NCBI GenBank assembly: GCA_030638935.1
Contig: DAOWDR010000050.1
Coordinates: 1-5,815, forward strand
Direction: 5' to 3'
From: Desulfobacteraceae bacterium
Lineage (GTDB): Bacteria; Desulfobacterota; Desulfobacteria; Desulfobacterales; Desulfobacteraceae
DNA length: 5,815 nt
The notes below the pieces were generated by a model that saw only the letters and a list, made by a program, of their open reading frames with translations, searched no databases and was not told where the DNA came from. Positions within the stretch are counted from its first letter, which is position 1. Every line of letters begins with the position of its first letter. The position numbers and the translations under genes were made by a program. Positions 1-5,815 of this stretch are shown here, in pieces.

Positions 1-512
1 AATATATCCTTGAGCTTTTCCATGCGCATGGAAACGATATCCACATCCTGGGAACTAAGATTTGACACCGATTTTTTAAATTCATTTTCCTGATCATTGA
101 TGATTTGGCCCATGGCATCAATGATTTTGGTGAGTTGCAGGATCTTGTCATCGTTAAAAAATAGTTTGCTGAAAACTGATTCTAATTTTAAGGTCTGGGC
201 AGTTTTAAACAATTGCCCAAGTAATAAGTCCCCTCCAAGATATTCTTTTTCAATTGAAAGAGAATCTGTTCCAGTTGACAAAAGAACCTTTAACCCGGAT
301 ATCTCTTTTGAAAATTGAGTCAGGTCAAACCCTGGATCTGCTTGTTCGCCTTTAAAGGCCACAAATGCGGAAATACCACAGGAAAAAAGATTGGGCTGGT
401 ATGGGAAAAAAATTAAGCTGTTTTTTTTTGCCTGGTGAAGAGATTTCCCCATTTCAATATTCAGGGTGAATGACTTACGAATCAGGTTGAAAAGGCGTTT
501 TTTAAGCAACAT
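1..512 (-). CDS. Partial protein of unknown function (N-terminal 170 residues), cut by window edge
   Basis: The reading frame opens with ATG at 510-512 and runs without a stop to base 1, giving 170 complete codons; the C-terminus lies outside the window. The start is well supported by a GGAGGG ribosome binding site 8 nt upstream. The first ~30 residues are basic (LLKKRLFNLIRKS) and are not a clear signal peptide or membrane segment. Residues 33-52 are hydrophobic and contain SCGISAF (C45-G46-I47), followed by TGTDS at 80-84. From about residue 100 it looks helical and charged (EFKKSVSNL, MRMEKLKDI). The CGI...DS spacing loosely recalls the class-II glutamine amidotransferase start of GlmS, but the cysteine is internal and the usual Arg before Gly-Tyr-Asp-Ser is absent, so I do not assign that function. 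It lies 35 nt after the transpeptidase gene and probably shares its transcript. Confidence 0.8.
   Translation of the reverse strand, partial: MLLKKRLFNLIRKSFTLNIEMGKSLHQAKKNSLIFFPYQPNLFSCGISAFVAFKGEQADPGFDLTQFSKEISGLKVLLSTGTDSLSIEKEYLGGDLLLGQLFKTAQTLKLESVFSKLFFNDDKILQLTKIIDAMGQIINDQENEFKKSVSNLSSQDVDIVSMRMEKLKDI
421..429 (-). repeat. A9 homopolymer inside the left-edge gene, contains A-AAA-AAC heptamer
   Basis: The coding strand reads GCA AAA AAA AAC AGC around residues 28-32. The in-frame A AAA AAC matches the X XXY YYZ form of a -1 slippery site. A -1 shift would add roughly 22 codons and then reach TAA, so it would only shorten the product. Runs of Lys AAA codons are common in this window, so this is probably compositional. 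Confidence 0.5.
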
Positions 513-520
513 TATTTTTT

Positions 521-526
521 CCCTCC
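521..526 (-). promoter_or_regulatory. Strong Shine-Dalgarno of the left-edge gene
   Basis: On the minus strand GGAGGG sits 8 nt before the ATG at 512. It lies in the 35-nt gap after the transpeptidase stop codon (548-550) and fixes the start of the partial gene. It is the best ribosome binding site in the window, in contrast to the transpeptidase just upstream, which has none. Confidence 0.75.
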
Positions 527-547
527 GCCGAAAAGTTTTAGGGTTAA

Positions 548-1930
548 TTATTTTTTGTTAATCTGGGCAGTTGTCTCTGGTGTCTCTTTGAAATAGGTTT
601 TCAGAATCGTTTTGGCGTAGGTACTTGCCCGGGTACCAATATATTTTTTGTGACCCACAACAATGGCAACCGCCAGGGCCCTATCCCCGGTCTTTTCTTT
701 GCCAAATCCGGTGAACCAGTCATATTTGACAGTCCTTTCCCGGTTATACAGAGACCCTGTTTTTCCGCCGATGATCAGCTTTGACAAGATCCGGTCCTTT
801 GAAAAACCACGGAAAGATTTTTTGGCGGTTCCTTTGGAAACGGTTGTTTGCATGAGTTGGATCATTGTATCCGCAGTTTTAGTTGTTATGGCAGTTTTAT
901 AGAATTCTTTTTTGCCTTTGTAAATGATTTCCCCGGTACCGGTTGTAACCTGGTTCACAATATGGGGGACAAGGGAGGTGCCGGAGTTTAGAATTGTCGT
1001 AACCAGCATGGCCCCGAAGATGGGTGATATCATAGTTTCCCTGTTAAATCCGCATCCCAGTTCTGCCAGATGGTATTCACTTTCTGTAACCCCGAATTTC
1101 CCTGTTTCAAAGGTTAGTTCCGAGGCTGGGTTCTGGTTAAATCCAAAGGCATGGGCATAGGTGTTTAGTCTTTCTTTCCCCAGATAGTTTTTTCCTATTT
1201 TCCCGAAAATAGGATTTATGGATTCCCCAAATGCCCTGGCAAGGGAGGTTTTTGTTGTGTATTTGTTTTTTACATCGGTGAGCTGGCGTTTGTAGAGGGT
1301 GTACTTGTTCCCGTTAAAATACAGGGGCGTATTGGCGGTGTATCCCAGGGAATCGATTGCCGCAGATGCTGTGACAATTTTGAATATACTGGCTGCCGGA
1401 TAATTGGATTCCACACAGGGGTTGGCTTGGGAATCAGCCAGGTCAAAACCTGCCATTGCCTTCAGACTTCCTGTTTGGGCATCCATTGCAACCATGGCGA
1501 TTCTCTGGGGCTTCCCTCTGTTAAGGGTTTTTAATCGGTTCATGGAGGCTATGAGCATTTTTTGTAATTTTATGTCCAGGCTGGTGGTAATGGTATAGCT
1601 TTTATCCTGGGTGTCCACAAAAAAAATATTTTTATCTGAATTGAGAAAAGGGGTTTCCCGGATCAGTCCCTTTAAACTGGATTTCGATAGGGTGGTTTTT
1701 GGCGCTTCCTGTTTTTCTATTTGGGGTGAGGGAAAAATTTTTAGTTTGGTGTCTTGTTTTAAAAAAGTCTCCAGATATAGGAAATGCCAGGCGCCAAGGA
1801 ACAAAAGGCCTGGTATGACAATCATTAGGGATAGCCTGACAGATTTTTGAAGAAGATGTTTTTTTCTTCGCTTTAAAACAAAGTCAGATTGATGGGCCTG
1901 CCAGGAGTTTTCTTTTTTATATGTATACAA
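548..1930 (-). CDS. Membrane-anchored penicillin-binding transpeptidase, class B-like, minimal N-terminus
   Basis: This 460-residue protein should cross-link peptidoglycan peptides in the periplasm by D,D-transpeptidation through an acyl-enzyme. A basic cytoplasmic stretch (about 19-33, KRRKKHLLQKSVR) precedes one membrane anchor (about 34-55). The transpeptidase fold begins near residue 113 (TITTSLDIKLQ). All three active-site motifs are present: SIFK (S181, K184), SIN (237-239) and KTG in GGKTGS (390-392). There is no glycosyltransferase domain and only about 55 residues between the anchor and the catalytic domain, so the usual class B dimerisation/pedestal region is missing; class B PBPs are normally about 550-700 residues. 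The start is TTG at 1928-1930. No ATG, GTG or other TTG lies in frame between it and the metG stop, the next Met (36) is inside the membrane segment, and no Shine-Dalgarno is visible. It is not clearly FtsI or MrdA; a serine beta-lactamase-like or sensor role is less likely because of the TSLDIKLQ entry and the GHKKY...STYAKTIL end. Confidence 0.88.
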   Translation of the reverse strand: MYTYKKENSWQAHQSDFVLKRRKKHLLQKSVRLSLMIVIPGLLFLGAWHFLYLETFLKQDTKLKIFPSPQIEKQEAPKTTLSKSSLKGLIRETPFLNSDKNIFFVDTQDKSYTITTSLDIKLQKMLIASMNRLKTLNRGKPQRIAMVAMDAQTGSLKAMAGFDLADSQANPCVESNYPAASIFKIVTASAAIDSLGYTANTPLYFNGNKYTLYKRQLTDVKNKYTTKTSLARAFGESINPIFGKIGKNYLGKERLNTYAHAFGFNQNPASELTFETGKFGVTESEYHLAELGCGFNRETMISPIFGAMLVTTILNSGTSLVPHIVNQVTTGTGEIIYKGKKEFYKTAITTKTADTMIQLMQTTVSKGTAKKSFRGFSKDRILSKLIIGGKTGSLYNRERTVKYDWFTGFGKEKTGDRALAVAIVVGHKKYIGTRASTYAKTILKTYFKETPETTAQINKK

Positions 1931-1953
1931 ATAATTGTCCGAACCAATTGTTT

Positions 1954-1973
1954 CCGAAAGATTAACCTTTCGG
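1954..1973. other. Perfect 7-bp hairpin in the metG-PBP gap
   Basis: CCGAAAG (1954-1960) and CTTTCGG (1967-1973) form a 7-bp stem with a 6-nt loop. It lies between the metG stop and the TTG start of the transpeptidase, 23 nt from that start. On the minus strand it is followed by AAACAATT, so it is not an intrinsic terminator for the operon. On the plus strand a T-run follows after GCAG, giving a weak terminator-like arrangement, but no plus-strand gene would use it. It may instead stabilise mRNA, mark a processing point, or modulate translation of the transpeptidase. Confidence 0.5.
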
Positions 1974-1990
1974 GCAGTTTTTTTGTTAAT

Positions 1991-1999
1991 ACTATACCA
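1991..1999 (-). promoter_or_regulatory. Possible extended -10 promoter element before the PBP gene
   Basis: The minus strand reads TGGTATAGT, one mismatch from the extended -10 consensus TGnTATAAT, just after the metG stop codon. I see no -35 hexamer resembling TTGACA at a 15-18 bp spacing, so the call rests on the extended -10 alone. If real, transcription would start near 1984 and give the transpeptidase and its downstream gene a short leader containing the hairpin at 1954-1973. Chance occurrence in A+T-rich DNA is quite possible. Confidence 0.22.
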
Positions 2000-2002
2000 A
2001 GA

Positions 2003-3940
2003 CTATTTAACCTGATTTCCCGGGGAAACTTCCTTGTCAAACCCGGACAGGATCAGTCTTTTTTTATGGCTGGCGGCAAGAATCATCCCCTGGGATGTTT
2101 CTCCCATAATTTGGGCCTCTTTTAAATTAGCCACCACTATAACCTGTTTTCCCACCAGTTCTTTAGGGGTATGATTTTTCCCTATACCCGCAATCACCTG
2201 CCGGGTCTGGGCCCCTAAATCCACAATAAGTTTCACCAGTTTATTGGATTTTTCAATTTTTTCGGCTGAAAGGATAGTTCCTGTTCTTAAATCTATTTTA
2301 GAGAAATCATCAATGGTAATTTCTTCTTTTAGTGCAGGTTTAAATGCCTTTTCTTTTTTTACAGGCGTCTTTTTTGTTAGTGAGTCCGACGCCTGCTTTT
2401 TAATGTCAATCCGTGGAAATAAGATTTCAGGTTTATCAAGGCAGACCTCTTTTTTTGTCTGGGCCCAGGGGAAAATCTGGTCCAGGTCAAAAAACCCCTT
2501 GGCCGGTACATCCAACCTAAGGGCTATCTGCATTTTACGGCTGGTTGCCGGCATAACAGGATAGATGAGGCAGGAAACCACCCTGAGTCCTTCTAATAGG
2601 TGATATATCACCGTTCCCAGAGTGGATAATTTTGCCTCATCCTTGGCAAGGGACCAGGGTTCATGGGTGTCGATATATTTGTTCATGGTAGAGATAAATG
2701 TCCAGATGGATGTCAATCCCTTGTGAAATTGACAAACTCCCATGGCTTTTTTGAAATCATCAATGGCTTTTGCAGCATTGGGTTCAAGGGAATATTCAGC
2801 ATCAAGGGACCTATCCGTTCCCATGATCTTCCCGTCAAAATACCTAGTGTTCATGGAAAGAACCCTTGAAAACAAGTTGCCCAGGTCATTGGCAAGGTCA
2901 GAATTAATGCGTGAGACAATGGCATCTTCGGTGAAATTGGCATCCAGGCCAAAGACCATTTCCCGCATGAGAAAATACCGAAATGGATCCACACCGAATT
3001 CTTGGGTCACTTCAACGGGATCAGTAACATTGCCTATGCTTTTGGACATCTTGCTGCCTTTTACATTCCAGAATCCATGGACATTTAGACCCTCATAGAT
3101 ATCTATACCTGCAGCCTTGAGCATGATGGGCCAGTAAATACCGTGGGGTTTGATGATGTCCTTTGCCACAAAATGCCTGGTGGTGGGCCAGAATTGCTTA
3201 AACAGATCACCGTCGGGATAGCCAAGGGCTGAGACATAGTTTACCAGGGCATCAAACCAGACATAGGTCACATAGTCTTCATCAAAGGGCAGGGTGATTC
3301 CCCAGGTAAGCCGTGACTTGGGCCGGGAAATACATAAATCTTCCAGGGGTTCTTTTAAAAAGGAAAGAATTTCATTTTTATATTGGGCAGGTTGTATGAA
3401 ATTTTCGTTGGTATTGATGTGATCAATGAGCCATTCCTGGTATTTGCTCATTTTGAAAAAATAGTTGGATTCTTTTATGACCTGGGGGGCAACTCCATGG
3501 TCCGGGCATTTGCCGTCGATAAGTTCCCTTTCCTGGTAAAACCGTTCACAGCCAAAACAGTACAGGCCTTCGTAGCTGGAAAAATAAATATCACCGGAAT
3601 CATGGATTTTGGTCAGTATGGCCTCGACAACCTTGATATGATCCACATCCGTTGTCCGGATAAACTGATTATTTTTAATATGCAGCAGGGGCAAAAGATC
3701 CTGAAACAGCTGGCTGATTTGGTCGGCATAGGCCTTGGGAGAGGTGTTTTCTTTTTGGGCCGCCTGGACAATTTTATCCCCGTGTTCATCTGTTCCGGTC
3801 AAAAAATATGTATCCTGGTTATCCATCTGCTTGAACCTGGTTGCCACATCTGCTGCAATTGAGGTATAGGCATGCCCCAGGTGGGGTTTTGCATTGACAT
3901 AATATATCGGGGTTGTAAAAAATTGACTCTTTTTTTCCAT
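2003..3940 (-). CDS. metG: Methionyl-tRNA synthetase with C-terminal tRNA-binding domain
   Basis: This cytosolic enzyme charges tRNA-Met, including the initiator, using ATP and methionine. It has 645 residues, normal for the long bacterial form. The Rossmann catalytic domain carries the HIGH-type signature HLGH (20-23) and KMSKS (297-301). A single zinc knuckle is formed by C128, C131, C145 and H148, the one-knuckle arrangement known from Thermus-type MetRS rather than the paired knuckles of the E. coli type. The anticodon-binding helical domain covers about 340-470 (including NDLGNLFSRV). A Lys-rich linker (about 515-540) leads to an EMAP/Arc1p-like OB-fold tRNA-binding domain from about 545 to the end (IDLRTGTI, SQGMILAAS). 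The ATG at 3938-3940 has AGGA at 3950-3953, 9 nt upstream, and lies 14 nt after the ricT stop, so it is co-transcribed with ricT and probably translationally coupled. The stop is TAG at 2003-2005. Nothing appears missing. Confidence 0.97.
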   Translation of the reverse strand: MEKKSQFFTTPIYYVNAKPHLGHAYTSIAADVATRFKQMDNQDTYFLTGTDEHGDKIVQAAQKENTSPKAYADQISQLFQDLLPLLHIKNNQFIRTTDVDHIKVVEAILTKIHDSGDIYFSSYEGLYCFGCERFYQERELIDGKCPDHGVAPQVIKESNYFFKMSKYQEWLIDHINTNENFIQPAQYKNEILSFLKEPLEDLCISRPKSRLTWGITLPFDEDYVTYVWFDALVNYVSALGYPDGDLFKQFWPTTRHFVAKDIIKPHGIYWPIMLKAAGIDIYEGLNVHGFWNVKGSKMSKSIGNVTDPVEVTQEFGVDPFRYFLMREMVFGLDANFTEDAIVSRINSDLANDLGNLFSRVLSMNTRYFDGKIMGTDRSLDAEYSLEPNAAKAIDDFKKAMGVCQFHKGLTSIWTFISTMNKYIDTHEPWSLAKDEAKLSTLGTVIYHLLEGLRVVSCLIYPVMPATSRKMQIALRLDVPAKGFFDLDQIFPWAQTKKEVCLDKPEILFPRIDIKKQASDSLTKKTPVKKEKAFKPALKEEITIDDFSKIDLRTGTILSAEKIEKSNKLVKLIVDLGAQTRQVIAGIGKNHTPKELVGKQVIVVANLKEAQIMGETSQGMILAASHKKRLILSGFDKEVSPGNQVK

Positions 3941-3954
3941 GGGTTGTGGTCCTG

Positions 3955-4782
3955 TTATTTTTTTGCCATTGGCTTCTTTTTTTCCAATTGATCGATTTTT
4001 TTCAAGTCACTGATTTTTTTTTCAACTTCTGTTCTGTCTTCCAGGCGCAGAGTAATGCTTTCTTTAAGCACGTTCTGCCTGACCACTTTTGCTTGGCCTT
4101 CTTCAACGGTGATGATTTTTCCAAGTTTTGGCATTTTTCTTTTTAAATGCTTGTAGGTACTGTTTTCAAAGGTCAGACAACACATGAGCCGGCCGCATAC
4201 CCCGGATATTTTAGTCGGATTCAGGGACAGGCCCTGCTCCTTGGCCATTTTTATGGAGACGGGTTCAAATGTGTGCATGAAGGATGAACAGCAAATTTCC
4301 CTGCCGCATTTTCCAAGGCCACCGCAATGCTTTGACAAATTTCGAATCCCAACCTGTCGCATTTCAATGCGGATACTATATTCTTTGACCAGCAATTTGA
4401 TCAATTCTCTGAAATCAATCCGGCCGTCGGCTGTATAGAAAAAGGTCAGCTTGTTCCTGTCAAAGGTACTTTCAACGCTGAACAGGTTCATTAAAAGTCC
4501 CAGATCATTGATACAACGCACGCAGAACTCTTGTGCCCGGATTTCAAGTTGCTGGAGCTCTTCTCTTTTGATGAAATCTTCTTGGGTTGCCACACGGACA
4601 ATCTGTTTGAGCTTTTTTACAATTTTATCCACCTCAACAGGTGGTTTGGCAATGGTTCCAAAGCCAAGCCCCTGCTCGGTTTCAACAATGACGTGATCAC
4701 CCTGTTTTAGAACAAAGGCATCACTTTTAAAATCATATATTTTACCTGCGGTTTTAAATTTTACACCAGCCACTTTAATCAT
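3955..4782 (-). CDS. ricT: PSP1-domain protein of the RicT/YaaT family
   Basis: This 275-residue soluble protein belongs to the PSP1/YaaT family. In B. subtilis RicT works with RicA and RicF as an iron-sulfur complex that directs RNase Y-dependent mRNA maturation; whether that holds here is inference. The N-terminus (VAGVKFKTAGKIYDF, 4-18) and the GLGFGTI segment (38-44) are family-typical. The PSP1 core spans roughly 60-147. The diagnostic cysteine clusters follow: HCGGLGKCGREICC (C153, C159, C164, C165) and SGVCGRLMCCL (C196, C201, C202), candidate Fe-S or metal ligands; C87 and C90 form a further CxxC. The C-terminal tail (about 250-275) is highly charged and Lys-rich. The ATG at 4780-4782 places the conserved VAGVKF at the proper end. 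Only a weak site precedes it (AAGG 2 nt away, AGGG 12 nt away and overlapping the holB stop), which suggests translational coupling to holB, 14 nt upstream. No ricA or ricF is in the window. Confidence 0.93.
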   Translation of the reverse strand: MIKVAGVKFKTAGKIYDFKSDAFVLKQGDHVIVETEQGLGFGTIAKPPVEVDKIVKKLKQIVRVATQEDFIKREELQQLEIRAQEFCVRCINDLGLLMNLFSVESTFDRNKLTFFYTADGRIDFRELIKLLVKEYSIRIEMRQVGIRNLSKHCGGLGKCGREICCSSFMHTFEPVSIKMAKEQGLSLNPTKISGVCGRLMCCLTFENSTYKHLKRKMPKLGKIITVEEGQAKVVRQNVLKESITLRLEDRTEVEKKISDLKKIDQLEKKKPMAKK

Positions 4783-4796
4783 AGCCTTAGGGTTCC

Positions 4797-5813
4797 CTAT
4801 AATATTGACAATTTCAGGAAAAATCGATCCAGGGTCAACCGGATTGAACTGTTTGACTCCAGTCTTTTTTCGGTTTCATGAAGATCATTTATCCATTCAA
4901 GAAATGTGTTGTAAACATGCATCTGACTAATATCTTTAAATGCGTCAAAAAAATCAAGGTTAACTATTTTTTCAGGGCTGTATTTAAATACGCAAAGATC
5001 CCTGAAAACCATTTTGATGATGGTCATTGCCTCTAAAATATTATCAGGATCCATACTCAATTTTTGTGAAAGCATAAGTCCTTTTCTAATATTTGCTTTG
5101 TTCCCGGTTGAAACAAGGCCAATAACTTCTTTTATAATCCAGGTGCGCTGTTTGGGCCAGTCAATTTTTGGTTTTTGATTTTCATCGGAGCCATCCGATC
5201 CATTTGGGTTCAGGTTCAAAAGCTTCAGGGCCTTTTTCAGGTCGGAACCTGCTGTCTGGGATGCAATATACGCTTTTTTCGACTCAATCCCATATTGGTG
5301 AATAAGTGTTTGCCGGATTTCATGGCAGGAAGGGGGAAAAAACCTGATCTGCCTGCACCTTGAAAGGATAGTTGGTAAAAGGGGCGGGATCTGGGTTGCT
5401 GTCAGGATAAAAAATGTATTTTCCGGCGGTTCTTCCAATACCTTGAGCAGTGCGTTCTGGGCCTGGACATTCATTTTGTCTGCATCCAGGATCAGGACCA
5501 TGCGTTTGTGGGCTTCATTTGGTTTGCTGGAAATTAAAAGTCCAATCTCCCGGATCTGGGAAATTGAGATCATTTTTTTTTTTTCGGCCAGGGAAACCTG
5601 GATAATGTCCGGGTGCATTCCTGCATTTATTTTTTTACAGGACAAACAATTGTTGCATGGCCTATCGCTGTCAGCCCTGCAATTTGCGGCCTTTGCAAAC
5701 TCAAATGCCCTTTCTTTTTTTCCGGTACTCTTTTTCCCGGAAAAAAGAAGGGCATTGGGAATTCTGTCTGCCTGAATGATAAAGTTTAATTCAGATATAG
5801 TCTGTTGAGACAT
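4797..5813 (-). CDS. holB: DNA polymerase III subunit delta-prime (clamp loader); 5' end may lie outside
   Basis: Delta-prime is the stator of the clamp-loader complex that opens the sliding clamp during replication. The AAA+ core contains RIPNALLFSG (17-26), a P-loop relic GKKSTGKK (26-33), the four-Cys zinc module C45, C53, C56, C59, a Walker B-like strand VLILDADKM (106-114), the family block NALLKVLEEPP (120-130) and the SRC motif S151-R152-C153, whose Arg is the trans-acting finger. The P-loop has Lys instead of Thr/Ser after GK, consistent with delta-prime usually being a poor or non-ATPase. A short polar insert GSDGSDENQKPK (205-216) separates the lid from the C-terminal collar domain. 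The ATG at 5811-5813 is 2 nt from the window edge; in relatives a residue pattern like I-I-G-Q precedes the first helix, and here MSQQ occupies that place, so the true start could be several codons upstream. It ends TAG at 4797-4799. Confidence 0.94.
   Translation of the reverse strand: MSQQTISELNFIIQADRIPNALLFSGKKSTGKKERAFEFAKAANCRADSDRPCNNCLSCKKINAGMHPDIIQVSLAEKKKMISISQIREIGLLISSKPNEAHKRMVLILDADKMNVQAQNALLKVLEEPPENTFFILTATQIPPLLPTILSRCRQIRFFPPSCHEIRQTLIHQYGIESKKAYIASQTAGSDLKKALKLLNLNPNGSDGSDENQKPKIDWPKQRTWIIKEVIGLVSTGNKANIRKGLMLSQKLSMDPDNILEAMTIIKMVFRDLCVFKYSPEKIVNLDFFDAFKDISQMHVYNTFLEWINDLHETEKRLESNSSIRLTLDRFFLKLSIL
5573..5584 (-). repeat. A12 homopolymer inside holB
   Basis: Twelve consecutive T on the plus strand read as GAA AAA AAA AAA ATG on the coding strand, encoding E-K-K-K-M at residues 77-81 of delta-prime, between the zinc module and the Walker B strand. 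It is the longest homopolymer I noticed. Losing one A would place TGA directly after the Lys run; gaining one A would lead to TGA about 18 codons later. Such runs are prone to polymerase slippage and to sequencing error, but the uninterrupted conserved protein on both sides shows that the 12-A version is the in-frame one. Confidence 0.7.
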
Positions 5814-5815
5814 CG

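Noticed and set aside
97..318. A 73-codon plus-strand frame at the left edge
   Set aside because: It is antisense to the minus-strand frame that has a strong Shine-Dalgarno, continuous coding and co-orientation with the operon.
1954..1987. Hairpin plus T-run on the plus strand as an intrinsic terminator
   Set aside because: No plus-strand gene ends here, the T-run is separated from the stem by GCAG, and for the operon strand the stem is followed by A-rich sequence, so it would not terminate these genes.
2244..3098. Plus-strand open frames of about 70-120 codons antisense to metG
   Set aside because: They are antisense shadows of a fully conserved gene with no ribosome binding site or family resemblance that I can see.
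3383..3862. A 159-codon open frame on the plus strand inside metG
   Set aside because: It lies wholly antisense to the conserved MetRS catalytic domain, has no recognisable domain, and the metG reading is unambiguous.
4013..4022. A9 run near the end of ricT as a phase-variable tract
   Set aside because: It encodes Glu-Lys-Lys in the Lys-rich tail; a slip would alter only the last ~20 residues, and such runs recur throughout the window as Lys AAA codons.
5168..5205. Short repeated Gly-Ser-Asp coding units in holB
   Set aside because: Only two imperfect units in a polar linker between domains; ordinary loop variation rather than a structured repeat.

Overview
The window holds one run of five genes, all on the minus strand, so they read from right to left: holB (DNA polymerase III delta-prime), a ricT/yaaT-type PSP1-domain gene, metG (methionyl-tRNA synthetase), a short penicillin-binding transpeptidase, and the first 170 codons of an unrecognised gene that leaves the left edge. 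Coding density is very high. The gaps are 14 nt (holB-ricT), 14 nt (ricT-metG), 72 nt (metG-PBP) and 35 nt (PBP-last gene). I see no RNA gene, mobile element, CRISPR array or long repeat.

The organism looks like a Gram-negative, moderately A+T-rich bacterium. My best guess is a Desulfobacterota/Desulfobacteraceae-like sulfate reducer. This is inference from general protein character and from a RicT homologue sitting beside holB and metG; no marker here settles it. The holB-ricT-metG neighbourhood is ancient: Bacillus subtilis has holB and yaaT (ricT) adjacent, with metS a few genes away.

Right part (3955-5813): delta-prime of the clamp loader, then RicT with a full set of conserved cysteines. 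Middle (2003-3940): a one-zinc-knuckle MetRS with a C-terminal tRNA-binding OB domain. The three 14-nt-spaced genes are almost certainly one transcript. Left part (1-1930): after a larger gap carrying a hairpin and a possible extended -10 box come a membrane-anchored transpeptidase with SxxK, SxN and KTG motifs but almost no N-terminal pedestal, and a partial gene with a strong Shine-Dalgarno.

The genes serve replication, RNA processing or maturation, translation charging and cell-wall synthesis. They look like a housekeeping cluster rather than a dedicated new system. The points most worth checking are the identity of the truncated left-edge gene, the pedestal-less PBP with its TTG start and no Shine-Dalgarno, and a 12-A run inside holB that ends against an out-of-frame stop.
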